Source: Devosia sp. (lineage in GTDB: Bacteria > Pseudomonadota > Alphaproteobacteria > Rhizobiales > Devosiaceae). From it: 64,000 nt of DNA. Both the position numbers and the translations under genes were made by a program. Positions 26,510 to 35,821 of this stretch are shown here, in pieces. The number at the start of each line of letters is the position of its first letter. The stretch's first letter is position 1. Under the pieces are notes generated by a model that saw nothing but the letters and a program-made list of their open reading frames with translations, ran no database searches and was not told the origin of the DNA. The stretch is from positions 62,001 through 126,000 of the forward strand of contig NZ_JAQGJM010000012.1 of assembly GCF_028290625.1 (NCBI RefSeq). Reading direction: 5' to 3'.

Positions 26510-27622
26510 GTGAAGATTACCAAGGTTGAGACATTTCAGTTAGTTTTTGACGAGACCAAGCCAAATAACCGCTCCGCTTTCGTGCGGATCGAAACCGAGG
26601 ATGGCCAGTTCGGCATGGGGGAAGCGTCCCCGATGCAGGGTGGGCGTGCCTCCCTCGTCATCATTGCCGCCGACATGGCGCCGTTCCTGATCGGCAAGGA
26701 CATTTTTGACCACGCCGTCTTGCTGGATACGCTTTATCACAAATGCATCAAGCTGGGGCCGGAAGGGGCAACGACCGCCGCACTGGCCGCGCTCGATATC
26801 GCGCTCTGGGACCTCAAGGGCAAACTGCTCGGCCAGCCGATCTACAAGCTGCTGGGCGGTGCGTGGCGCACCAGCCTGACCTGCTATGCCTCCGTGGGCG
26901 GCAATGCCTGGCGCACGGTCGACCAGGTGGTAGAAGTCGTTGAACGGCGGGTTGCCAAGGAAAAGCCCGCTGCCGTCAAAATCCGCTGGGATGGCGATCG
27001 CACCAAGCTCGACGTGGATATTCCCGGCGACATCGCCAAGGCCAAGGCCGTGCGCAAGGCGCTGGGCGACGACTTCGTGCTCGGGTTCGATGCCAATAAT
27101 GGCTATTCGGTCGGCGGGGCGATGCGGGTTGGCCGGGCACTCGAGGAGTTGGGCTTTACCTGGTTCGAGGAGCCGGTGCAGCACTACCATATCTCCGCCA
27201 TGGGCGAGGTGGCCCAGCGGCTCGACATCACCGTTTCGGCGGGCGAGCAGACCTATACGCTCCAGGGCCTCAAGGACCTGATCAATGCCGGCGTGCGCAT
27301 GGTGCAGCCCGACATCGTCAAGATGGGCGGCATTACCGGCATCATGCAATGCGCCGCCATCGCCTACGCCCATGGCGTCGATCTGGTGCCGCACCAGACG
27401 CAGCCATCGTTGGGCCATCTGGCCAACCTGCACGTGCTGTCCACCATCATGCATCTCAACAAGCCAGTCGAACTGGCGGACGGATGGGAACGGGCCGGCA
27501 GTGTGTTCACCAACCCGTCCGAACCGGTCGACGGGCTCTTCCACGTGCCGACTGCGCCCGGCCTGGGCGCCCAATTCAATGCCGAAGAACTCAAGCGGAG
27601 AAGCATACCAATTTCCGCATAA
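26510..27622 (+). CDS. Mandelate racemase / muconate-lactonizing (enolase) superfamily enzyme
   Basis: A 370-residue TIM-barrel enzyme that abstracts the alpha-proton of a carboxylate. The acid/base pair is KIR in AAVKIRWDGD; metal ligands are in GFDANNGY, FEEPVQ and AGEQTY; a His in LVPHQTQPSLGH may be the second base. The start is GTG with GAGGAGG ahead. It may dehydrate or racemise a hydroxy/sugar acid. Context: last enzyme of the dehydrogenase operon, 25 bases before the binding-protein gene of a Dpp-type importer that may supply the substrate. Confidence 0.87.
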   Translation: MKITKVETFQLVFDETKPNNRSAFVRIETEDGQFGMGEASPMQGGRASLVIIAADMAPFLIGKDIFDHAVLLDTLYHKCIKLGPEGATTAALAALDIALWDLKGKLLGQPIYKLLGGAWRTSLTCYASVGGNAWRTVDQVVEVVERRVAKEKPAAVKIRWDGDRTKLDVDIPGDIAKAKAVRKALGDDFVLGFDANNGYSVGGAMRVGRALEELGFTWFEEPVQHYHISAMGEVAQRLDITVSAGEQTYTLQGLKDLINAGVRMVQPDIVKMGGITGIMQCAAIAYAHGVDLVPHQTQPSLGHLANLHVLSTIMHLNKPVELADGWERAGSVFTNPSEPVDGLFHVPTAPGLGAQFNAEELKRRSIPISA

Positions 27623-27647
27623 GCCACACCAAGGGAGGAGAAACCTT

Positions 27648-29255
27648 ATGGCTCTGTCGAGAAGAAGCTTTCTGATCAATGCCGGGGCTGCCGGCGCTGC
27701 CGCCGGCATCGGGCTACACGTGGCCCCCACCTTTGCCCAGGAGGACGTGATCACCATTGCGCTCGCCGCGCGGGCACCCACCGGGGTCAATCCACAACAA
27801 ACCGGCCTGACCGGTGGTGACAATTGGGCGATCTACCAGGTGTTCAACACGCTGGTGCGCAATCCGGATGGCAAGTTCGCCGTCCGGCCCGAGGATTTCG
27901 AGCCGAGCCTGGCCGAAAGCTGGGAAAGCTCGCCGGACGCCAAGACCTGGACCTACAAGCTGCGCCAGGGCGTGCAGTTCCACAAAGGCTATGGCGAAAT
28001 GACCTCCGAAGACGTGCTCTTTACCTTCGGTCGCCATCTCGATCCCGAGATCGTCACCGGCGGCAAGGTGCAGTTCGGCAACATTGCCGGCGTCGAGGCG
28101 CCCGACCCCTATACTGTCGTGTTTACGCTCAAGCGTCCCGATCCGCTGTTCAACGGCTCGGCCGTGTCGGTGCTCACGGCCTCGATCCTCAGCAAGAAGG
28201 CGTTCGAGGAAAAGGGCGACGGGTTCAACACCGATCCGATCGGCACCGGCGTCTACCAGGTCGAAAGCGTCAACGAGAACCAGGGCATAACGCTGACTGC
28301 CCATCCTGAATTCTTCGGCGAGCAGCCGGCAACGGCCAAGGTGGTGGTCTCGTTCATCGCCGACACCACGGCACGCACGCTGGCCTTTGCTTCGGGCCAG
28401 GTGGACATGATCGAGGGCGTCCGCTCCCCGGGCTGGATTCCCACGATGCAGCAACGTTCGGCGGAAACGATCTTCGACGCAACCTCGCCGGGTAGCTTCA
28501 ACATGCTGCACCTCAACCTGACGCGTAAGCCGCTGGACGATATCCGCGTTCGCCAAGCCATCCGCTATGCCATCGACAATGAGGGATTGGCTTCCGCCTA
28601 TGGCGCGCTGGCCAAGCCCATGGTCGGCATCATCGCTTCCGGGTTCGAGGGTTCGGTGACCAAGGAAGAGCTGCCGCCCGAGCTGCAGTACAAATATGAT
28701 CCGGAAAAGGCCAAGGCCCTGCTGGCCGAAGCCGGCTTTCCGAACGGCGTCGAGATACCCTGCTATACCAGCCAGCGCGAAGACTACTCGGCGATCATGC
28801 TGATCATCCAGGAGCAGTTGCGCACGGTCGGCATCACGCTGGCGCTCGACATCATCGATCACACGACCTTCCATGCCGAAAACCGCCTCGACAAGAATGC
28901 GATGCCGCTCAATTCGTCGAGCTATGGGCCCATCCCGCTCAATGTCTTCCTGCAGCAGGTTTCGGCCGCGGCGGAAGTCAAGGCGGACGGCACCGGACAG
29001 GGCAATTTCAGCCATTATGGCGTTACCATCCCGGGCGTCGATGATCTGTTGACACAAGCGCAGGACGAGCCCGACTTCGACAAGCGGACGGTGATCGTCA
29101 AGGAGATCGAAAAGAAGCTCCTGACGGATCTGCCAATCCTGGGGATCATCACCCTGAGCTACGTGATCGCCCGCAATCCACGCGTCGATCTGGGCTTCCC
29201 GGTCGAAAGCGGCTTTGCCTATTGGTCGCTCAACAAGGCGCGTCGCGTCGCCTGA
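27648..29255 (+). CDS. Peptide/opine-type ABC transporter substrate-binding protein (SBP_bac_5)
   Basis: A 535-residue periplasmic binding protein of cluster C. SRRSFL plus a hydrophobic run to THFAQ-like cleavage (about residue 30) is a Tat-type signal. Middle and C-terminal stretches such as SLAESWESSPDAKTWTYKLR and IRYAIDNEGL are family-typical. AAGGGAGGAG precedes the ATG; a much longer in-frame reading upstream is a shadow inside the enolase gene. Ligands in this family range from peptides to opines, sugars and acids; context suggests a hydroxy-acid-type compound. A perfect hairpin follows. Confidence 0.9.
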   Translation: MALSRRSFLINAGAAGAAAGIGLHVAPTFAQEDVITIALAARAPTGVNPQQTGLTGGDNWAIYQVFNTLVRNPDGKFAVRPEDFEPSLAESWESSPDAKTWTYKLRQGVQFHKGYGEMTSEDVLFTFGRHLDPEIVTGGKVQFGNIAGVEAPDPYTVVFTLKRPDPLFNGSAVSVLTASILSKKAFEEKGDGFNTDPIGTGVYQVESVNENQGITLTAHPEFFGEQPATAKVVVSFIADTTARTLAFASGQVDMIEGVRSPGWIPTMQQRSAETIFDATSPGSFNMLHLNLTRKPLDDIRVRQAIRYAIDNEGLASAYGALAKPMVGIIASGFEGSVTKEELPPELQYKYDPEKAKALLAEAGFPNGVEIPCYTSQREDYSAIMLIIQEQLRTVGITLALDIIDHTTFHAENRLDKNAMPLNSSSYGPIPLNVFLQQVSAAAEVKADGTGQGNFSHYGVTIPGVDDLLTQAQDEPDFDKRTVIVKEIEKKLLTDLPILGIITLSYVIARNPRVDLGFPVESGFAYWSLNKARRVA

Positions 29256-29260
29256 TAGCA

Positions 29261-29287
29261 GGCAGCGCGCCCACGGGGCGCGCTGCC
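29261..29287 (+). terminator. Hairpin after the SBP_bac_5 gene
   Basis: GGCAGCGCGCCC (29261-29272) and GGGCGCGCTGCC (29276-29287) form a perfect 12-base-pair stem with a 3-base loop, five bases after the stop codon. There is no U-run, so it is more likely to protect the 3' end of a processed binding-protein mRNA or to attenuate than to terminate fully. The permease gene starts 36 bases later. Confidence 0.6.
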
Positions 29288-29322
29288 ATTGCTCGCGGTG
29301 CTAGGCCACGCTGGAGGCAAGA

Positions 29323-30258
29323 ATGGCAAGATATCTACTGCTTCGACTGGCTGACGCGGTGCCCACGGTATTGTTGGTGCTGCTGCTGGTCTTCATTGCC
29401 ATGCGCATCCTGCCGGGCGATCCGGCGATTGCCGCCCTTGGTGACATGGCTACGCCCGAGCAGCTGCAGTTGTTTCGCGACAAGATGGGTCTCAACGATC
29501 CTTTGTGGCTGCAGTTCTTCACGTTCCTGAGGGGCGTGTTCACGCTCGACCTCGGCACCTCGATGATGAACAACCGGAACGTTGTCGGGCTGATCCTGCA
29601 GAACCTGCCCTATACGATCGAGCTGACCCTGGTCGCCATGCTCATGGGTCTGGTGGTCGGCGTTCCCCTGGGCGTGTTTGCGGCCACCAACCGCAACAAG
29701 CTGCCCGATAGCAGCGTTCGCGTGTTCTCGCTGATCGGTTACGCCATTCCCGATTTTTACCTCGGCGCGCTGCTGCTCATCACCTTCTCGCTCAACCTGG
29801 GATGGTTTCCCATCAATGGTGGCGGCGAGGGGTTTGTGGACCGCATGTACCACGTCTTCCTGCCGGCGCTGACGCTGGCCTTCGTCAAGGCCGCCTTCAT
29901 CGGCCGGCTGACCCGCACGTCCCTGCTTGAGGTGCTGAGCAAGGACTATGTGCGCACCGCTCGTGCCAAGGGCGCCAAGGAGAACCGGGTGATCTACCGG
30001 CACGGCCTGCGCAATGCGCTGCTGCCGCTGACCACCGGACTGGGCCTGAGCATGCTGGCGACGCTGTCGGGATCGGTGGCAATCGAAATGGTGTTCAATC
30101 GCCCCGGCATCGGCAAGTTGCTGATCAGCGCGATCGCCGAACGCGACTATGCGGTCATCCAGGGCGGGGTGGTGGTCTTTGCCATGTTCGTGGTGGTGAT
30201 CAACCTGCTGATGGACCTGCTCTACATCGTCGTCGATCCTCGAATCCGGATGAAATGA
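29323..30258 (+). CDS. Dpp/Opp-type ABC transporter permease (DppB-like)
   Basis: A 311-residue inner-membrane permease. MARYLLLRLADAVPT is the classical DppB start and DPLWLQF sits in the periplasmic domain of the N-terminal TPD type. The EAA loop includes RTARAKGAKENRVIYRHGLRNAL. About six membrane helices. It overlaps the next permease gene by four bases and pairs with it. Confidence 0.9.
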   Translation: MARYLLLRLADAVPTVLLVLLLVFIAMRILPGDPAIAALGDMATPEQLQLFRDKMGLNDPLWLQFFTFLRGVFTLDLGTSMMNNRNVVGLILQNLPYTIELTLVAMLMGLVVGVPLGVFAATNRNKLPDSSVRVFSLIGYAIPDFYLGALLLITFSLNLGWFPINGGGEGFVDRMYHVFLPALTLAFVKAAFIGRLTRTSLLEVLSKDYVRTARAKGAKENRVIYRHGLRNALLPLTTGLGLSMLATLSGSVAIEMVFNRPGIGKLLISAIAERDYAVIQGGVVVFAMFVVVINLLMDLLYIVVDPRIRMK

Positions 30259-31142
30259 TGACCATTCTCACCGAGACTTCACCCCACCTGCTGGCTCCCG
30301 AGCCCAACATCTTCCAGACCATCAAAGCTGTGTTGCTCGGCCGCCCCGGCACCATCGTGGCAGTGGTCATCATCGTTCTGCTGGCCTTGGTCGCGATCTT
30401 CGCGCCGGTGCTGGCGCCGTACGATCCGCTCACCCAGTCCATGCTCAAGATCAATCGCATGCCGAGCTGGGAGAACTGGCTGGGGACCGACCAGTTCGGA
30501 CGCGATGTGCTGAGCCGCATGATTTACGGTTCGCGCAATTCGCTGATCTTCGGGCTGATCTCACCGTTCTCCGCCGCGGTGATCGGCACGACGCTCGGTG
30601 TCGTTGCCGGCTATTTCGGGGGTATCGTCGATCGGCTGATCTCGCGGATCGTCGATCTGCTGCTGGCTTTTCCCGAACTGCTGCTGGCCATCATGATTGC
30701 GGCCGTTCTGGGCGGCGGCTTCTGGAACGTCATTATCGTCATCACCATTGCCTTCGTGCCCGGCTTTGCCCGCGTCGCCCGCGCTCAGACCATGTCGGTC
30801 AAGCACGAGCCTTATGTGGAGGCGGCCATTTCGGTGGGCGTGCGGACACCGGTTATCATCTTCCGGCACATCATCCCCAACATCATGGCGCCCATCGTCG
30901 TGCTGATGATGCTGTGGGTGGCGTCGGCCATTCGGCTCGAGGCCTCGCTGAGCTTTCTGGGTATCGGCACGCAGGCTCCCAATCCGAGCTGGGGCAACAT
31001 CATTCGTGATGGCCTGAACAATATCTTCGGCTCGCCCTGGCCCATCATCGGCGCCGGCGCCGCCATTACCCTCGTGGTGCTGGCCTTCAACCTTGTCGGC
31101 GACGCGGTGCGCGATGCGCTCGACCCGTCGACATCCCAATAG
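30255..31142 (+). CDS. Dpp/Opp-type ABC transporter permease (DppC-like)
   Basis: A 295-residue permease, partner of the previous one. NWLGTDQFGRDVLSRMIYGSR is the DppC hallmark ahead of helix 2, and SVGVRTPVIIFRHIIPN is the EAA loop. The start overlaps the preceding stop (ATGATGA offers two adjacent ATGs). Nineteen bases separate it from the ATPase gene. Confidence 0.9.
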   Translation: MMTILTETSPHLLAPEPNIFQTIKAVLLGRPGTIVAVVIIVLLALVAIFAPVLAPYDPLTQSMLKINRMPSWENWLGTDQFGRDVLSRMIYGSRNSLIFGLISPFSAAVIGTTLGVVAGYFGGIVDRLISRIVDLLLAFPELLLAIMIAAVLGGGFWNVIIVITIAFVPGFARVARAQTMSVKHEPYVEAAISVGVRTPVIIFRHIIPNIMAPIVVLMMLWVASAIRLEASLSFLGIGTQAPNPSWGNIIRDGLNNIFGSPWPIIGAGAAITLVVLAFNLVGDAVRDALDPSTSQ

Positions 31143-31161
31143 CGATGCCAAGGAGCAATTC

Positions 31162-33033
31162 ATGAGTGATCTCGGCATCGCCCCCGCCATCGCGCCGCAG
31201 CAGGCTCCGGCCCAGCCCGTGCTGGCGGTCAACAATCTCAAAACGTCCTTCCAGACCAGGGCCGCGCGCATCCAGATTGTCAAAGGCATTTCGTTCGAGA
31301 TCGGGGCGCGTGAAACGCTCTGCGTCGTGGGTGAATCCGGGTCCGGCAAGAGCGTCACCGCGCTCTCGATCATGCGGCTTCTCGACCCGCAATCGAGCCT
31401 CATCGAAGGATCGGTCAGGCTGAGCGGGCGCGAGCTTCTGACGCTTCCCGAAGCCCAGATGCGCTCGGTTCGTGGCCAGCAGATCGGCATGATTTTTCAG
31501 GAGGCCCTGACCAGCCTCAATCCACTCGTCAGCGTCGGCGAGCAAATCGCCGAAACATTGATCATTCATGGCCGGATGGACAATGCGGCGGCCCGCGCCG
31601 AAGCCATAAGGATGCTGGACAGAGTCCGCATTCCCGCCGCCAAGGATCGCGCCAACGAACTGCCGCACAATCTTTCGGGGGGCATGCGCCAACGGGTCAT
31701 GATTGCCATGGCGCTGGCCTGCAAGCCCCAATTGCTGATCGCGGACGAGCCGACCACCGCGCTCGACGTGACCATTCAGGCGCAGATCCTGCAACTGATC
31801 AAGCAATTGCAGCAGGAAGAGGGGATGGGCGTGTTGTTCATCACCCACGACATGGGCGTGGTGGCCGAAATCGCCGATCGCACCGTGGTGATGCTGGGTG
31901 GCGAAGTGGTCGAGCAAGGGCCAACCGAAGCCATTTTCGAGGCTGCCCAAAGCCCCTATACCAAGACGCTGATTGCGGCCGTGCCGCGCCTGGGATCGAT
32001 GCAGGGCAATGGCCAGCCCGAGCATTTTCCGGTTGTCGATCGAAAGACCGGCATCTTGCGTGTTCCGGCACCGCGGCCGGATACTGTCGACCACGCCGCC
32101 CAACCGGCCCTGTCGGTGAAGAACCTGGTCAAGCGCTTCGATCTTGGCCACGGATTTTTTGGCGGCACGCATGGCCGGGTGCATGCGGTGGAAAACGTCT
32201 CGTTTGACCTACAGCCGGGCGAAACGTTGTCGCTTGTTGGCGAAAGCGGCTGTGGCAAGTCCACCACGGGTCGCGCCATCATGCGGCTGATCGAGCCGCA
32301 GAGCGGCCAGATCGCCATCGGTGGGACAGATATCATGGCACTGGACAAGGAACGCATGCGCGACATGCGGCGCCATATCCAGATGATATTCCAGGACCCT
32401 TTTGCCAGCCTCAACCCGCGGATACGGGTCGGCGATGCGGTGGCCGAGCCTTACCTAACCCACCGGCTGGGAACCCGCGACCAGGCCCGGGCCAAAGTGG
32501 CCGAGCTACTTGAACAGGTCGGGCTCGACCCGGACGTGGCCAATCGCTACCCGGCCCAGTTTTCGGGCGGCCAGCGCCAGCGCATCTGCATTGCCCGGGC
32601 CCTGTCGCTCAATCCCAAGGTGATCGTGGCGGACGAGTCGGTCTCCGGGCTCGATGTGTCGATCAAGGCCCAGGTGGTGAACCTGCTGCTCGACCTGCAA
32701 CAGAAGTTCGGCCTCTCATACCTCTTCATCTCCCACGACATGGCCGTAGTGGAACGGATGAGCCACAAGGTTGCCGTCATGTATTTGGGCGAAATCGTCG
32801 AAATGGGCCCGGCCGCCGCGGTCTTCAAGGCGCCGCAGCACCCCTATACCAAGCGGCTGATCGCCGCGGTGCCCATCCCTGACCCGGCCCGCCGCAAGCA
32901 GGTGCGCCAGCTCAACACCGAGGAGATCAAAAGCCCCATTCGGTCCTCCGACTATGTGCCCCCACAGCGCACCTACACCACCGCCTCCCCCGGCCACATC
33001 GTTCAGAACTGGGACGAAGGCTGGAAAGTCTAG
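31162..33033 (+). CDS. Fused dual-domain oligopeptide-type ABC ATPase (DppD-DppF fusion)
   Basis: A 623-residue protein with two complete ABC domains: domain 1 (about 20-280) with [17 protein letters not shown] and [12 protein letters not shown]; domain 2 (about 320-590) with [17 protein letters not shown] and [11 protein letters not shown] (Ser replacing Pro in Walker B). Each is followed by the oligopeptide C-terminal HPYTKRL-type tail. In the second domain ADES instead of ADEP is a common variant. AAGGAG precedes ATG 31162. It powers the two permeases upstream. Confidence 0.9.
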   Translation: MSDLGIAPAIAPQQAPAQPVLAVNNLKTSFQTRAARIQIVKGISFEIGARETLCVVGESGSGKSVTALSIMRLLDPQSSLIEGSVRLSGRELLTLPEAQMRSVRGQQIGMIFQEALTSLNPLVSVGEQIAETLIIHGRMDNAAARAEAIRMLDRVRIPAAKDRANELPHNLSGGMRQRVMIAMALACKPQLLIADEPTTALDVTIQAQILQLIKQLQQEEGMGVLFITHDMGVVAEIADRTVVMLGGEVVEQGPTEAIFEAAQSPYTKTLIAAVPRLGSMQGNGQPEHFPVVDRKTGILRVPAPRPDTVDHAAQPALSVKNLVKRFDLGHGFFGGTHGRVHAVENVSFDLQPGETLSLVGESGCGKSTTGRAIMRLIEPQSGQIAIGGTDIMALDKERMRDMRRHIQMIFQDPFASLNPRIRVGDAVAEPYLTHRLGTRDQARAKVAELLEQVGLDPDVANRYPAQFSGGQRQRICIARALSLNPKVIVADESVSGLDVSIKAQVVNLLLDLQQKFGLSYLFISHDMAVVERMSHKVAVMYLGEIVEMGPAAAVFKAPQHPYTKRLIAAVPIPDPARRKQVRQLNTEEIKSPIRSSDYVPPQRTYTTASPGHIVQNWDEGWKV

Positions 33034-33139
33034 GCAAATCGAGCGCGCTATTCTTCACCCGCTCCATTTTCCAAATATCGCCCCACCCGATCTGGTTGGC
33101 TGCCTTGATCGGTGGTCGGAGGGTGGTTAAAGCTGGGGC

Positions 33140-33343
33140 ATGCAATTCACGGTGACCTGGGCCCGATATTCGCAGCAATGGCAGCGGCTGGAATTCGCGG
33201 CCTCGGGTGAGCGCAATGGCGCGAGATTCACCGTGGTTACCCATGTCAAATGCCGCGAACCGAAGACGGCCGAGAACACTCATCTGGTGGCCATGATGCG
33301 CATTATCGAGGTGTTCAAATTGCCCAGCGCCTCGGGCCGGTAG
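33140..33343 (+). CDS. Hypothetical small protein, 67 residues
   Basis: A short frame with codon usage like its neighbours (third positions mostly G/C) that ends four bases before the convergent creatininase-like gene. The product is soluble, with an aromatic N-terminus (WARYSQQWQRLEF) and no recognised family. No clear ribosome-binding site is near the ATG. The rest of the 33034-33347 gap holds no other feature that I see. It may be real or a remnant. Confidence 0.4.
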   Translation: MQFTVTWARYSQQWQRLEFAASGERNGARFTVVTHVKCREPKTAENTHLVAMMRIIEVFKLPSASGR

Positions 33344-33347
33344 CGGT

Positions 33348-34145
33348 TTAGTGCATCCCCGGCAGCGGCATGCGCTCGACCTCGGCCAGCACTTCGAGCA
33401 TTCCCGCTGCGTTGGCTTCGGCGATGATGCGGCCTTTTTCGGCGGTGGCGAGGGTGGCGTCGCCTACGGCGCCGGCGGGATTGATGTCGGAGGCGATCCA
33501 GGCATAGACGTGGCCGAAGGCGCCGGTGGGGCGGAGATATTTGAACTCGGCCTCGTCGCGCGCGGCGATTGAGACGAAGTTTTCAGCCTTGGACATATCC
33601 ACCAGGTCGGGCCGGAAATGCAGAATCAGTGAGGTTTCAGAGTCGCCACCATGAATGCCATGGCGGCGTTCGACATCGGTCAACACGCCGGGCGGGGTAA
33701 AGCGCCAGCCGCTTTTGACGGCGAGCATGCCAGCCTGGACGCGCAGTTCGCGCGCCACGATGCCCATGATTTCCTCATTGCCGCCGTGGGAATTGATGAA
33801 AACGATCTTCTTGATCCCGGCGCGTGCCACCTCCAGCCCGATCTGCGTCCAGGCATCGATCAGGTTGCCTGCTTTGTGGCTGACGGTGCCCTTGGCCCAG
33901 ATATGCTCGTTGGACTTGCCCACCGCCTGCACCGGCAGGATGCCCACGTCCATGGTGTCGGGGATTTTGGTGACCAGTAGGTCCAGCATGGACTGGTTGA
34001 TGATGGTATCGGTGCCCACCGGCAGGTGCGGACCGTGCTGCTCCACCGCCGCGATCGGCAGAATCGCGATGGTCTTGTTGGGATCGATCCTCTCGAAGTC
34101 GGACGCGGAAAAGTCGGTCCACCAGATCTTGCGCGGCATGCTCAT
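33348..34145 (-). CDS. Creatininase-family amidohydrolase
   Basis: A 265-residue metal-dependent hydrolase of the creatininase/creatinine amidohydrolase superfamily, which opens cyclic amides or cleaves formamides (FAPy and mycofactocin relatives). Metal ligands are in AAVEQHGPHLPVGTD (Glu, His, Asp), NSHGGNEE (His) and the later Glu of GGDSETS. The ATG at 34145 overlaps the RidA stop (ATGA); ATG at 34139 has a better-spaced GAAGGA and may be the true start. Together with RidA it suggests hydrolysis of a cyclic or carbamoyl nitrogen compound. Confidence 0.87.
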   Translation of the reverse strand: MSMPRKIWWTDFSASDFERIDPNKTIAILPIAAVEQHGPHLPVGTDTIINQSMLDLLVTKIPDTMDVGILPVQAVGKSNEHIWAKGTVSHKAGNLIDAWTQIGLEVARAGIKKIVFINSHGGNEEIMGIVARELRVQAGMLAVKSGWRFTPPGVLTDVERRHGIHGGDSETSLILHFRPDLVDMSKAENFVSIAARDEAEFKYLRPTGAFGHVYAWIASDINPAGAVGDATLATAEKGRIIAEANAAGMLEVLAEVERMPLPGMH

Positions 34146-34537
34146 TCCTTCATTGGACCGGCGGCGACGGCTTCGATCTCGACGACAAATTCGGGGCGGG
34201 CAAAGCCGCTGACGATCATCAAGGTCGAGGCCGGAAACGGCGCGGCAAACAGGGTGTTGCGTACGCCCATGTAGGCCGGCAGGTGCTCGCGGCCGCTGAC
34301 ATAGGCGTTGATGCGCACAACATGCTGCAGCCCGAGCCCCGCTTCGCGCAGCACCGCGGCGATATTGTCGAAACAGATATGCGCCTGGCCGGCGCAATCG
34401 ACGGGCACGACGCCCGAGGCATCAATCCCCAATTGACCGGACACGAAGACCAGTTGCTGGCCCGGAGGCACGCTGATGCCGTGGCTATAGGGGGCGAAGG
34501 GCGGGTGAATATCTATCGGGGAGAGGGGCGTGGCCAT
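34142..34537 (-). CDS. RidA/YjgF-family protein
   Basis: A 131-residue member of the RidA superfamily (enamine/imine deaminase or related acylases such as RutC). FAPYSHGISVPPGQQLVFVSGQ and the closing VVEIEAVA are family-typical. The arginine that binds the carboxylate in true RidA (near residue 105, in TR..P patterns) appears displaced: here ASTLMIVSGFARPEF, so the subgroup may not be RidA itself. It is the first gene of the two-gene unit with the creatininase-like gene and is divergent from the NMT1-type importer. Confidence 0.82.
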   Translation of the reverse strand: MATPLSPIDIHPPFAPYSHGISVPPGQQLVFVSGQLGIDASGVVPVDCAGQAHICFDNIAAVLREAGLGLQHVVRINAYVSGREHLPAYMGVRNTLFAAPFPASTLMIVSGFARPEFVVEIEAVAAGPMKE

Positions 34538-34750
34538 GAGGAGTGGTTCCTTGAGGCGGGAATGTTAGCTGCACTAAAATCGATTGCAAGCCCATTGCGG
34601 ACGAATTGCACGCCACACAGGCAATATTTTTGAATGCCGCATTTTTAGCTTTCCATCCTCCTGAGATAACGCAAAGAATGGGCATGCCTCAAAGGCGCAC
34701 AAGAATTCACCACGACCGGACGGTGCAGTCCGGGAGCTTTGGAGATCGAG

Positions 34751-35758
34751 ATGAAGTTCATGACACTGGCCGCCGCGACCACCATGGTCCTGGGCGGCCT
34801 GACGGGCTTAGCCACCGCGCAGGACAAGGTCACCTTCGGAACCAACTGGCTGGCCCAGGCCGAACATGGTGGCTATTACCAGGCCGTCGCCGACGGCACC
34901 TATGCCAAGTACAATCTGGACGTGACCATCCGCCAGGGCGGACCGCAGGCCCCCAACGGGCAATTGCTGATTGCCGGCCAGCTCGATTTCTACATGGGCG
35001 GCATGTCCACCATCGATGACGTCAAGCAGGGCATTCCCGGCATTACCGTCGCCTCGATTTTCCAGAAGGACCCGCAGGTGCTGCTGGCGCATCCCGAAGC
35101 GCCATTCACCGACCTGGGCAGCCTGACGGCCGCCACCAAGCTGATCATGGGCAAGGACAGCTTCTTTGCCGGCTATTGGCCATGGATGAAGGCCAAGTTC
35201 CCCGGCTTCAAGGACGAAATGTATGAGCCCTATACGTTCAATCCAGCGCCGTTCATCGCCGATCCGATGGCGGTACAGCAGGGTTATCTGACCTCCGAAC
35301 CCTATGAGATCGAAAAGCAGACCGGCTGGGCGCCCAAGATTTTTCTGCTCGCGGACAGTGGTTATGCGCCCTACTCGACTACCATCGAGACCCGCCAGGA
35401 GATCGTCGACAAGAATCCCGACCTGGTGCAGCGCTTCGTCGATGCCACCGCCATCGGCTGGTACAACTATCTGTACGGCGACAACACGGCGGCCAATGAC
35501 CTGATCAAGAAGGACAATCCCGAGATGACCGACGGTCAGATCGAGTTCTCCATCGCCAAGATGAAGGAATACGGCATCGTGGTATCGGGCGACGCCGAGA
35601 CCAAGGGCATTGGCTGCATGACCGACGCGCGGTGGAAGGAATTCTACGACGCCATGGTGGCGGCGGGCGTCTACGAGGCCGGCATCGACATCAGCAAGGC
35701 CTATACGACCCAGTTCGTCTGCAAGGGCGTCGGCATGGACCTCGCTGTCGCCAAATAA
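34751..35758 (+). CDS. NMT1/THI5-type ABC transporter substrate-binding protein
   Basis: A 335-residue periplasmic binding protein of the group that binds pyrimidines, riboflavin, nitrate or sulfonates. The signal peptide ends near TAQD (residue 23). TFGTNWLAQAEHGGYYQAVA is the ThiY/NMT1-like ligand region. GGAG precedes ATG 34751. With a cytosine-deaminase-like enzyme in the same operon a hydroxypyrimidine or other heterocycle is a reasonable ligand. A terminator-like hairpin follows the gene. Confidence 0.85.
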   Translation: MKFMTLAAATTMVLGGLTGLATAQDKVTFGTNWLAQAEHGGYYQAVADGTYAKYNLDVTIRQGGPQAPNGQLLIAGQLDFYMGGMSTIDDVKQGIPGITVASIFQKDPQVLLAHPEAPFTDLGSLTAATKLIMGKDSFFAGYWPWMKAKFPGFKDEMYEPYTFNPAPFIADPMAVQQGYLTSEPYEIEKQTGWAPKIFLLADSGYAPYSTTIETRQEIVDKNPDLVQRFVDATAIGWYNYLYGDNTAANDLIKKDNPEMTDGQIEFSIAKMKEYGIVVSGDAETKGIGCMTDARWKEFYDAMVAAGVYEAGIDISKAYTTQFVCKGVGMDLAVAK

Positions 35759-35770
35759 TCTGCCAACCAT

Positions 35771-35800
35771 CGGCGCGGGTAATCCTGTCCGCGCCGTTTT
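35771..35800 (+). terminator. Terminator-like hairpin after the NMT1-type binding-protein gene
   Basis: CGGCGCGG (35771-35778) pairs with CCGCGCCG (35789-35796) across a 10-base loop and is followed by TTTT (35797-35800). It lies between the binding-protein gene and the ATPase gene of the same importer, so it probably causes partial termination and an excess of binding protein. Confidence 0.55.
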
Positions 35801-35821
35801 AGCCCTAACACGGGTTTGCTT

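Noticed and set aside
31162..33033. Frameshift joining two ATPase genes
   Set aside because: Both ABC domains are in one clean frame; natural DppD-DppF fusions of this length are common in alphaproteobacteria.
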